A DNA stretch of 64,000 nucleotides from Providencia rustigianii DSM 4541 (GTDB lineage: Bacteria; Pseudomonadota; Gammaproteobacteria; Enterobacterales; Enterobacteriaceae), in contig NZ_GG703818.1 in NCBI RefSeq assembly GCF_000156395.1, positions 644,326-708,325 of the forward strand, in the 5' to 3' direction. Made by a program: the position numbers and the translations under genes. Of this stretch, positions 55,994-64,000 are shown in pieces. The notes below the pieces were generated by a model. The model was given only the letters and a program-made list of their open reading frames with translations. It made no database searches and had not been told where the DNA came from. Position 1 is the first letter of the stretch. Each line of letters opens with the position of its first letter.

Positions 55994-56030
55994 TAATTAT
56001 AAGTTTATTAAACCAATAAACTTATAATTA
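55994..56030. repeat. Perfect 16-base inverted repeat upstream of btsT
   Basis: Left arm TAATTATAAGTTTATT and its exact reverse complement are separated by five bases (AAACC). Being AT-only but for one GC pair per arm and lying about 200 bases before btsT, it could be a regulator site or a cruciform-prone element; it has no T-run, so it is not a normal terminator. Confidence 0.7.
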
Positions 56031-56235
56031 TTGAAATAAAAATTCAAAACAAAAACGCCACATAGACAAAAACAAGATAAAATCCAATATTCATTCATAT
56101 TTTAGTGACGCCAATTGCAATAATGAAATTTACTTAAAATTTCAATTAGGTGTCTCGTTTTAGCTACTTTTTCTTTTGATTTACTCTCGCTATACCTGTT
56201 TCAGTTTTACTTAAATAAATAATAATGACTCGTTA

Positions 56236-58350
56236 ATGAAATGGATGGGGAAGGCTATGGGTAAACAATTGATTTGGATTGCTCTCGCTCTGCTCGGTGC
56301 TTTTTCACTCGGTTATATTGCACTAAACCGTGGTGAACAAATAAATGCCTTGTGGATTGTTGTTGCTGCTGTCTGTATTTATCTTATTGCATATCGCTAC
56401 TATGGACTGTTTATTGCGAAAAAGGTCTTACAAGTCGATTCAACACGTATGACACCAGCTATTCGTCATAATGATGGTCTGGATTACGTCCCGACAGATA
56501 AAAAAGTGTTATTTGGTCACCACTTTGCCGCTATCGCAGGGGCCGGTCCACTTGTCGGACCGGTGCTAGCAGCTCAAATGGGATATTTACCAGGAATGTT
56601 ATGGCTACTGGCAGGGGTTGTGCTTGCCGGTGCTGTACAAGATTTCATGGTGCTATTTGTGTCCACTCGCCGTGATGGGCGCTCTTTGGGGGAATTGGTT
56701 AAAGAGGAAATGGGGAATACTGCTGGGGTTATTGCCCTGATCGCCTGCTTTATGATCATGGTGATTATCTTAGCTGTTCTCGCGATGATTGTGGTGAAAG
56801 CGCTGACACACAGTCCTTGGGGAACCTATACCGTCGCCTTCACGATTCCACTGGCTATTTTTATGGGGATTTATACCCGTTATATTCGCCCCGGTCGTAT
56901 TGGTGAAGTTTCTGTCATAGGCTTAGTTTTTCTCGTTTTTGCTATTATCTCTGGGGGTTGGGTTGCAGAAAGTGAAACATGGGCACCTTATTTTGACTAC
57001 ACCGGCGTTCAATTAACATGGATGCTCGTGGGATATGGCTTTGTAGCTGCCGTATTACCCGTTTGGTTATTGTTAGCACCTCGTGACTATCTGTCTACAT
57101 TCCTGAAAATTGGTACCATTATTGGTCTCGCTATTGGTATTTTAATTTTAAATCCAAGTCTACAAATGCCAGCGCTAACCAAATATATTGATGGTACGGG
57201 TCCTGTGTGGGCGGGTGATTTATTCCCATTCTTATTTATTACCATTGCTTGTGGTGCCGTATCAGGCTTCCACGCCTTAATCTCATCGGGTACCACACCG
57301 AAGATGTTAGCCAATGAAAATCAAGCATGTTTTATTGGTTATGGTGGGATGTTGATGGAGTCATTCGTTGCCATCATGGCATTAGTGGCTGCTTGTGTGA
57401 TTGACCCCGGTGTTTATTTTGCGATGAACAGCCCAATGGCTATGTTGGCACCAGCCGGTACTACAGATGTGGTGGCGTCAGCCGCTCAAGTGGTTAGTAG
57501 TTGGGGCTTCCAGATTACACCGGAACAACTCACTCAAATTGCCAATGATGTCGGTGAAACCAGTATTATTTCCCGTGCAGGTGGAGCACCAACCCTTGCA
57601 GTAGGTATGGCGTACATTCTCCATGGTGCTTTAGGTGGCTTGATGAATGTGGCTTTCTGGTATCACTTCGCCATCCTGTTTGAAGCGTTATTTATCCTGA
57701 CGGCAGTGGATGCAGGAACCCGTGCTGCGCGCTTTATGCTGCAAGATTTATTGGGTGTAATTTCTCCATCGTTGAAAAGAACCGATTCACTCCCGGCAAA
57801 CTTGATTGCCACCGCACTATGCGTATTGGCATGGGGTTATTTCTTACACCAAGGGGTTGTGGATCCATTGGGTGGTATCAACACATTGTGGCCACTATTT
57901 GGTATCGCCAACCAAATGCTAGCAGGTATGGCATTGATGCTGTGTGCAGTTGTTCTGTTCAAAATGAAGCGCCAAGCTTATGCGTGGGTCGCACTATTAC
58001 CTACCTCATGGTTGCTAGTTTGTACTATGACTGCGGGTTGGGAAAAGACGTTCAGTGAAGATGCCCGTGTTGGCTTTTTAGCTGTCGCCAATAAATTCCA
58101 AGCGATGTTAGACAGCGGTAACATTCCACCACAATACACGGAGTCACAGCTTACTCAGTTAATCTTTAATAACCGTTTAGATGCTGGCTTAACGATTTTC
58201 TTCATGATTGTCGTCGTGGTTCTCGCTATTTTCTCTCTGCGTACCGCATTAAAAGCATTAAAATCTAAGGAGCCAACGGCTAACGAAGTGCCTTACGAGC
58301 CAATGCCAGAGAACTACCAAGACATTGTGGCGAACACCCGCCATCATTAA
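56236..58350 (+). CDS. btsT: Pyruvate:H+ symporter BtsT (CstA family)
   Basis: A CstA-family peptide/pyruvate transporter of 704 aa with about 18 helices. Conserved blocks include FGHHFAAIAGAGPLVGPVLAAQMGYLPG, AGAVQDFMVLF and FLFITIACGAVSGFHALISSGTTPK. It is closer to BtsT (YjiY) than to CstA, and the next gene is yjiX, the usual BtsT companion. Start codon uncertain: in-frame ATGs at 56236, 56245 and 56257 are possible; the first best matches the length of the E. coli N-terminus, the last has GGGGAAGG nearby. In E. coli the gene is controlled by BtsSR and pyruvate; no site is evident here. Confidence 0.92.
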   Translation: MKWMGKAMGKQLIWIALALLGAFSLGYIALNRGEQINALWIVVAAVCIYLIAYRYYGLFIAKKVLQVDSTRMTPAIRHNDGLDYVPTDKKVLFGHHFAAIAGAGPLVGPVLAAQMGYLPGMLWLLAGVVLAGAVQDFMVLFVSTRRDGRSLGELVKEEMGNTAGVIALIACFMIMVIILAVLAMIVVKALTHSPWGTYTVAFTIPLAIFMGIYTRYIRPGRIGEVSVIGLVFLVFAIISGGWVAESETWAPYFDYTGVQLTWMLVGYGFVAAVLPVWLLLAPRDYLSTFLKIGTIIGLAIGILILNPSLQMPALTKYIDGTGPVWAGDLFPFLFITIACGAVSGFHALISSGTTPKMLANENQACFIGYGGMLMESFVAIMALVAACVIDPGVYFAMNSPMAMLAPAGTTDVVASAAQVVSSWGFQITPEQLTQIANDVGETSIISRAGGAPTLAVGMAYILHGALGGLMNVAFWYHFAILFEALFILTAVDAGTRAARFMLQDLLGVISPSLKRTDSLPANLIATALCVLAWGYFLHQGVVDPLGGINTLWPLFGIANQMLAGMALMLCAVVLFKMKRQAYAWVALLPTSWLLVCTMTAGWEKTFSEDARVGFLAVANKFQAMLDSGNIPPQYTESQLTQLIFNNRLDAGLTIFFMIVVVVLAIFSLRTALKALKSKEPTANEVPYEPMPENYQDIVANTRHH

Positions 58351-58468
58351 GAGCAACGGAGATCGAGGGATGAGCAATTTTGTTTTAAGCATTTATTTTT
58401 CTTAAATATTTTTCAAAACTCACTCTCTTTCTCCAAAATCACTGGCTACAATGCAATCCTCTAAATAG

Positions 58469-58567
58469 TTTGTGTTGTAGCTAGGCAGCAAGCGAGGATA
58501 TCCCTGGGAACATAGATAACTATGTGACTAGGGTAGCCAAGTGAAGCTAACAACGCTACAACACAAA
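58469..58567. repeat. ERIC-like intergenic repeat between btsT and yjiX
   Basis: A 99-base imperfect palindrome with perfect 13-base ends (TTTGTGTTGTAGC and GCTACAACACAAA). The inside resembles the ERIC/IRU consensus: GGCAGCAAGCGAGG, then ATCCCTGGGAACATAGATAA, then CTATGTGACTAGGGTAGCCA, and CTAACAACGC. ERIC elements are non-coding, transcribed, mobile-like repeats of enterobacteria. Its end is 15 bases from the yjiX ATG, so yjiX messages made by read-through would carry a large hairpin just before the ribosome binding site. Confidence 0.82.
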
Positions 58568-58582
58568 ATATGACGAGGATTT

Positions 58583-58786
58583 ATGTTTGGGAACTTAGGG
58601 AAGGCGGCCCGTTACTTGGGCCAAGCCGCCAAAATGATGGTCGGCGTCCCCGACTACGACAACTACGTTGCTCACATACAGCAAACCCATCCTGATCAAA
58701 CGCCGATGACTTATGAGGAATTTTTCAAAGAGCGGCAAGATGCGCGTTATGGCGGCAAAGGTAAAGGTGGATTTAAGTGCTGTTAA
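58583..58786 (+). CDS. yjiX: YjiX/YbdD family small protein
   Basis: A 67-aa protein of the YbdD/YjiX (DUF466) family, highly similar to E. coli Yji[46 protein letters not shown] and the terminal GGFKCC. It accompanies CstA-type transporters and is thought to assist transport. Here it is separated from btsT by 232 bases including an ERIC-like repeat, while normally it follows immediately. GAGGA provides the ribosome binding site. Confidence 0.93.
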   Translation: MFGNLGKAARYLGQAAKMMVGVPDYDNYVAHIQQTHPDQTPMTYEEFFKERQDARYGGKGKGGFKCC

Positions 58787-58800
58787 CTCTTCAATAAAAA

Positions 58801-58831
58801 AGCCGAATACAGCACAAAACTGTATCCGGCT
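58801..58831. terminator. Bidirectional terminator between yjiX and efp
   Basis: Perfect arms apart from one pair, AGCCGAATACAG and CTGTATCCGGCT, with a run of A residues on the left that gives a T-run for the minus-strand efp transcript. On the plus strand CTTCTT follows for yjiX. Confidence 0.88.
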
Positions 58832-58886
58832 CTTCTTGATCTCATCGAGTCACTCACTATAATGACTCGCTTGATCTACTCGGCAA

Positions 58887-59453
58887 TTATTTTACGCGTG
58901 ATACGTATTCACCTGAACGGGTGTCAACTTTAATCACTTCGCCGACCTGTACGAACAGAGGAACTTTAACCACTGCGCCAGTGCTCAGTGTTGCTGGTTT
59001 ACCGCCAGTACCTGCAGTATCACCTTTCAGACCTGGATCTGTGTCCGTAATTTCTAACTCAACGAAATTCGGTGGTGTTACGGCGATTGGACGACCGTCC
59101 CATAAGGTTAAGATACATTCAGCTTGGTCGACCAGCCATTTTGCGTTGTCACCAACTGTTTTTTCATCAGCTGCTAGCTGTTCGAAAGTTTCATTGTTCA
59201 TGAAATGCCAGAACTCACCGTCGTTGTACAGGTAAGTTAAGTTCATATCCATGACATCTGCACCTTCGCAAGAGTCAGTAGATTTAAACGTTTTTTCCAA
59301 CAGTTTGTTAGAAATCAGTTTACGGAGACGCACACGTGCGAACGCTTGACCTTTACCCGGTTTAACGAATTCACTTTCAAGAATTGCACACGGCTCACCA
59401 TCTAACATGATTTTAAGACCTGAGCGGAATTCATTGGTACTATAAGTAGCCAT
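58887..59453 (-). CDS. efp: Translation elongation factor P
   Basis: EF-P (188 aa) relieves ribosome stalling at polyproline stretches. The modified residue Lys34 lies in [11 protein letters not shown]. The three beta-barrel domains are intact, ending in [13 protein letters not shown]. The EpmA and EpmB enzymes that modify Lys34 are encoded at 46.0-47.0 and 59.5-60.5 kb. It is divergent from epmB with 42 bases between start codons, so the promoters overlap. Confidence 0.97.
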   Translation of the reverse strand: MATYSTNEFRSGLKIMLDGEPCAILESEFVKPGKGQAFARVRLRKLISNKLLEKTFKSTDSCEGADVMDMNLTYLYNDGEFWHFMNNETFEQLAADEKTVGDNAKWLVDQAECILTLWDGRPIAVTPPNFVELEITDTDPGLKGDTAGTGGKPATLSTGAVVKVPLFVQVGEVIKVDTRSGEYVSRVK

Positions 59454-59495
59454 GGAGATCCTCTATTTATAAACTAAAAATGGCATAGCCAAAAA

Positions 59496-60524
59496 ATGGT
59501 CGATATTATAACTCAAAATACCTCATCCAGAGAAGTCTGGATACAACAACTTGCTGAAGCAGTCACTAATCCTGATGAATTGCTGCAAATACTCAATTTG
59601 GAAGACCATTTACCATCGCGAGAAGGCAACGAGGCTCGGAAATTATTCCCCTTACGCGTTCCTCGACCTTTTATTTCTCGAATGAAAAAAGGCGATCCAT
59701 CAGACCCTCTGTTATTGCAAGTGTTAACCGCAAAGACAGAGTTTGATATACATCCAGGTTTTTCTACTGATCCACTAGAAGAGCAGGATAATGAAATTCC
59801 AAGTTTACTGCACAAGTACCACAACCGAGCATTAATGCTGGTTAAAGGGGGATGCGCGGTGAACTGTCGTTACTGCTTTCGCCGGCATTTTCCTTATGAA
59901 GATAACAAAGGAAATAAAAATAACTGGTTGATGGCGGTGGATTATATAAAAAACCACAGTGAACTCAATGAAATCATCTTTTCTGGTGGTGATCCATTGA
60001 TGGCTAAAGATCACGAACTTGATTGGCTTATTAGCCAACTTGAGGATATTCCTCATATTACACGCTTGAGAATTCACTCCCGTTTGCCGGTTGTAATCCC
60101 AGAAAGGATCACCAACACACTCTGCAAGCGCTTGGAGCAGTCGCGTTTACACGTGATTATGGTCACCCATGTGAACCATGCCAACGAAATTGACGACTCT
60201 TTTACTCATGCTATGCAAAAATTAAAACGTGCGGGGGTTACTCTGCTCAACCAGAGCGTGTTACTACGCCAAGTTAACGATAATGTCACTGCATTAGCTA
60301 ACTTGAGTAATGCATTATTTGAAGCCGGAATTCTGCCTTACTATTTGCATGTTTTGGATAAAGTGCAAGGTGCTGCCCACTTTTTAGTGAGTGATAACGA
60401 GGCAAGAGAATTAATTCGTGAGTTATTAAGCAAGGTTTCGGGCTATTTGGTACCTAAATTAGCACGAGAGATCGGCGGGGAACCCAGTAAAACATTATTG
60501 GATTTGAATTTACGACAAAGCTAA
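59496..60524 (+). CDS. epmB: EF-P--lysine 2,3-aminomutase EpmB
   Basis: EpmB (342 aa) is a radical-SAM, PLP-dependent enzyme that converts (S)-alpha-lysine to (R)-beta-lysine for EF-P modification. The radical-SAM cluster motif is CAVNCRYC, with RHFPYEDNKGN following, and the SGGDPLMAKD and LRIHSRLPVVIPERI blocks are conserved. It is divergent from efp, as in E. coli. Confidence 0.96.
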   Translation: MVDIITQNTSSREVWIQQLAEAVTNPDELLQILNLEDHLPSREGNEARKLFPLRVPRPFISRMKKGDPSDPLLLQVLTAKTEFDIHPGFSTDPLEEQDNEIPSLLHKYHNRALMLVKGGCAVNCRYCFRRHFPYEDNKGNKNNWLMAVDYIKNHSELNEIIFSGGDPLMAKDHELDWLISQLEDIPHITRLRIHSRLPVVIPERITNTLCKRLEQSRLHVIMVTHVNHANEIDDSFTHAMQKLKRAGVTLLNQSVLLRQVNDNVTALANLSNALFEAGILPYYLHVLDKVQGAAHFLVSDNEARELIRELLSKVSGYLVPKLAREIGGEPSKTLLDLNLRQS

Positions 60525-60536
60525 AGAGATAAAAAA

Positions 60537-60559
60537 ACCCGCTTATTCACTAAGCGGGT
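60537..60559. terminator. Bidirectional terminator between epmB and yjeI
   Basis: Stem ACCCGCTT/AAGCGGGT with a seven-base loop; the run of seven A residues to the left gives a T-run for yjeI on the minus strand. Confidence 0.85.
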
Positions 60560-60575
60560 CTTTACGATACTTAAA

Positions 60576-60920
60576 TTATTGGCACTTATAAACCTGACCA
60601 ACCATTTTGCTATCGACGGGAACAAAGCTAGAGAGGACGGTTTCGCTTGGGCTTGACGCACCAAAAATGACATTGCCACCCATTGCCGCTGCTTTGTTAC
60701 GTAAATCGTTCGCTGCTCCACGCATAGAGCTAGATTCATTATTAACGCCGCTCAGCCAGTTGCTTTGAGTTCCAATTACCTGACCAAGAAGTTGACACTC
60801 ACTTCCCGGTTGATTTTCAACAAAACGAACTTGTGAGCCTGCCGCAGTTAGATCATTGGTTGATGTACAACCTGCTAAAGTTAGTAATGCAGCAGCACCA
60901 AGCAAGACTTTAATTCGCAT
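60576..60920 (-). CDS. yjeI: DUF4156 lipoprotein YjeI
   Basis: A 114-aa predicted outer-membrane lipoprotein. The lipobox is LTLAGC, followed by TSTNDLTAAGSQVRFVENQPGSEC. NWLSG, SMRGAANDLRNKAAAMGGNVI and MVGQVYKCQ match E. coli YjeI. Function unknown. The ATG at 60920 is chosen because GAGGG lies five bases upstream; an in-frame ATG four codons earlier is less well placed. Confidence 0.9.
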   Translation of the reverse strand: MRIKVLLGAAALLTLAGCTSTNDLTAAGSQVRFVENQPGSECQLLGQVIGTQSNWLSGVNNESSSMRGAANDLRNKAAAMGGNVIFGASSPSETVLSSFVPVDSKMVGQVYKCQ

Positions 60921-61319
60921 GTTTTCCCTCATTTTTTATTGTGTTTTTGCAGCTGGTTGTAGAACCTTTATCGCTCCAATCACTCAAAATTCTGTTTTAT
61001 GGCAGTGAATTCGCTTACTAGATGCAGCGGTAAACTTTTTAAAAACTACCAATCGCTCAGAGTTTATCACAAAACTATCAAGACGCTCGTGATGTTCTTT
61101 ACTTATTTAAACCATTTTTTACCTTACGTTAAATATAACCCGATGAGCCATGCAAACGCAAAAATAAGTGATAGTCCCAATGAATGCAGATCGCAAAAAT
61201 ATCAATTTAATACATATAAAAAACCGGCACTGCTAGAGAAACTAACAATGCCGGTCTATATTGGCTGGTAGCGGCTAACTTAGTTAACGGCTACTTGAGC
61301 AAGATGTTTGCCGAATGGC
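60921..61319. other. Gap between yjeI and groEL
   Basis: About 400 bases containing the yjeI promoter and the groEL terminator (61223-61255). An open frame on the plus strand (60999-61271) runs through the terminator and shows no family features, so I do not call it. Nothing else recognised. Confidence 0.55.
61223..61255 (-). terminator. groESL terminator
   Basis: On the minus strand, arms ACCGGCA and TGCCGGT are followed by six T residues (61223-61218). It lies 65 bases past the groEL stop. Confidence 0.88.
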
Positions 61320-62975
<1,656 letters not shown>

Positions 62976-63016
62976 TTAAATTCTTTTCGTTTGATGAAAG
63001 TTTTAAGTGAAAATGA

Positions 63017-63415
<399 letters not shown>

Positions 63416-63419
63416 GGGT

Positions 63420-63450
63420 GGGAGATAAATTTTTTCATTATTTATCTCCC
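63420..63450. terminator. Stem-loop between fxsA and groES
   Basis: Perfect ten-base stem GGGAGATAAA/TTTATCTCCC around TTTTTTCATTA, located between the fxsA stop and the groES promoter. It could end fxsA transcripts, although the T-run after it on the minus strand is missing. Confidence 0.55.
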
Positions 63451-63466
63451 TACAAAAACAATGGAA

Positions 63467-64000
63467 TTAGTACTTCGGACGCTCATCTTTATCAGACTCG
63501 GCAGATTTATCCTCTTTATCACCCTGATTAGGGCTATCTATCGTATAAGATGCATCATCTTGCTTACGTTGAAATTCACCTTCAAAAGTATTGCCATCTT
63601 GAAAACCATTACGGCCTGTACCATGAAAGCCATTACCCGGTTGATAAAATTTAATATGCGGGATTAAACGCATGACAAATAATTTTTGTACTGGCGGTAA
63701 TAATAAAAGTAGACCAATAAAGTCAGTAAAGAATCCTGGAACAATTAGTAAAAATCCAGCTAACACCAACGCCACACTTTTAATCATTTCAGCGGCGGGA
63801 CTTTCACCATTCATTAATTTTTGTTGTATTTGCATTACATTTTTCATCCCTTGGTTTTTCACAAGTGAAACCCCTAAACAGGATGTGAGCACCACTAAAA
63901 TAAGTGTCATTAATACACCGATTTCATCAGCGACTCGGACAAAAATTACCGACTCTATATAGACCAAAACACCTATCAAAATTAGTGGTAACCAGCGCAC
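63467..64000 (-). CDS. fxsA: FxsA family membrane protein
   Basis: A 177-aa inner-membrane protein, slightly longer than E. coli FxsA (158 aa), in which over-expression eases phage T7 exclusion by F. Conserved MRWLPLILIGVLVYIE, SLVKNQGMKN, NGESPAAEMIKS and PGFFTDFIGLLLLLPPVQK. The first codon is a GTG at the very last base of the window, so the coding sequence appears complete but its promoter is outside. The C-terminal 60 residues are polar and acidic. Confidence 0.93.
   Translation of the reverse strand: MRWLPLILIGVLVYIESVIFVRVADEIGVLMTLILVVLTSCLGVSLVKNQGMKNVMQIQQKLMNGESPAAEMIKSVALVLAGFLLIVPGFFTDFIGLLLLLPPVQKLFVMRLIPHIKFYQPGNGFHGTGRNGFQDGNTFEGEFQRKQDDASYTIDSPNQGDKEDKSAESDKDERPKY

Larger units (their letters stand above)
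55916..56235. other. Gap between eamA and btsT
   Basis: 320 AT-rich bases holding the eamA terminator, a 16-base perfect inverted repeat (55994-56030, separate entry) and the presumed btsT promoter. No gene seen. Confidence 0.55.

Noticed and set aside
60999..61271. 90-aa open frame between yjeI and groEL.
   Set aside because: Runs through the groEL terminator, weak start context, no family features.

Overview
The window looks like chromosome of an enterobacterium of the Morganellaceae, most probably Providencia. The DNA is fairly AT-rich. The housekeeping blocks have the order and protein sequences of Enterobacterales: livKHMGF-panM, rpoH-ftsXEY-rsmD-yhhLMN-zntA-tusA-yhhQ, glpABC/glpTQ, epmA-frdABCD, efp-epmB-yjeI-groEL-groES-fxsA. 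The species call is an inference from gene content; I could not run a search.

Layout. 1-2.3 kb: an unrecognised membrane protein and a HutC-type repressor. 2.4-11.8 kb: a run of seven genes on the minus strand. In transcription order these are urocanate hydratase (hutU), a class III CoA-transferase, an acyl-CoA dehydrogenase, an NCS1 permease, and EtfB, EtfA and a full-length ETF:ubiquinone oxidoreductase. HutC-like operator sequences lie upstream of hutU. No hutH, hutI or hutG is present. The combination fits a route that activates imidazolepropionate (dihydrourocanate) as a CoA thioester, oxidises it to urocanoyl-CoA with electrons passed to quinone, and releases urocanate for HutU. I regard this as the most interesting system in the window; the function is a hypothesis. 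12.3-13.2 kb: an AT-rich orphan gene. 13.2-19.3 kb: branched-chain amino acid ABC transporter, panM and a YaeR-type VOC protein. 19.4-31.5 kb: rpoH, the ftsYEX operon (FtsY carries twelve 17-residue repeats), rsmD, yhhL, yhhM, yhhN, zntA with a clear ZntR promoter, an Rpn nuclease with a duplicated 3' remnant, tusA, and yhhQ behind a preQ1-I riboswitch.

31.5-38.8 kb: glycerol-3-phosphate genes glpABC and divergent glpTQ. 38.8-45.7 kb: a decayed type VI secretion vgrG island. A vgrG cut short inside the gp5 domain runs into the 3' half of a phospholipase D (Tle5-type) effector, followed by two tandem Sel1-repeat lipoproteins (probable immunity proteins), an unknown exported protein, a PAAR protein and an unknown membrane protein. 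46-51 kb: epmA and frdABCD.

51.2-58.8 kb: accessory regulators and transporters (TetR, MFS, a LuxR-type HTH protein, an Nlp-like regulator, gdx under a guanidine-II riboswitch, eamA, btsT and yjiX separated by an ERIC-like repeat). 58.9-64 kb: efp, epmB, yjeI, groEL, groES with a sigma-32 promoter, and fxsA starting at the last base. All three parts of the EF-P beta-lysylation pathway (epmA, epmB, efp) are in the window. I saw no tRNA, rRNA, CRISPR array or complete insertion sequence.
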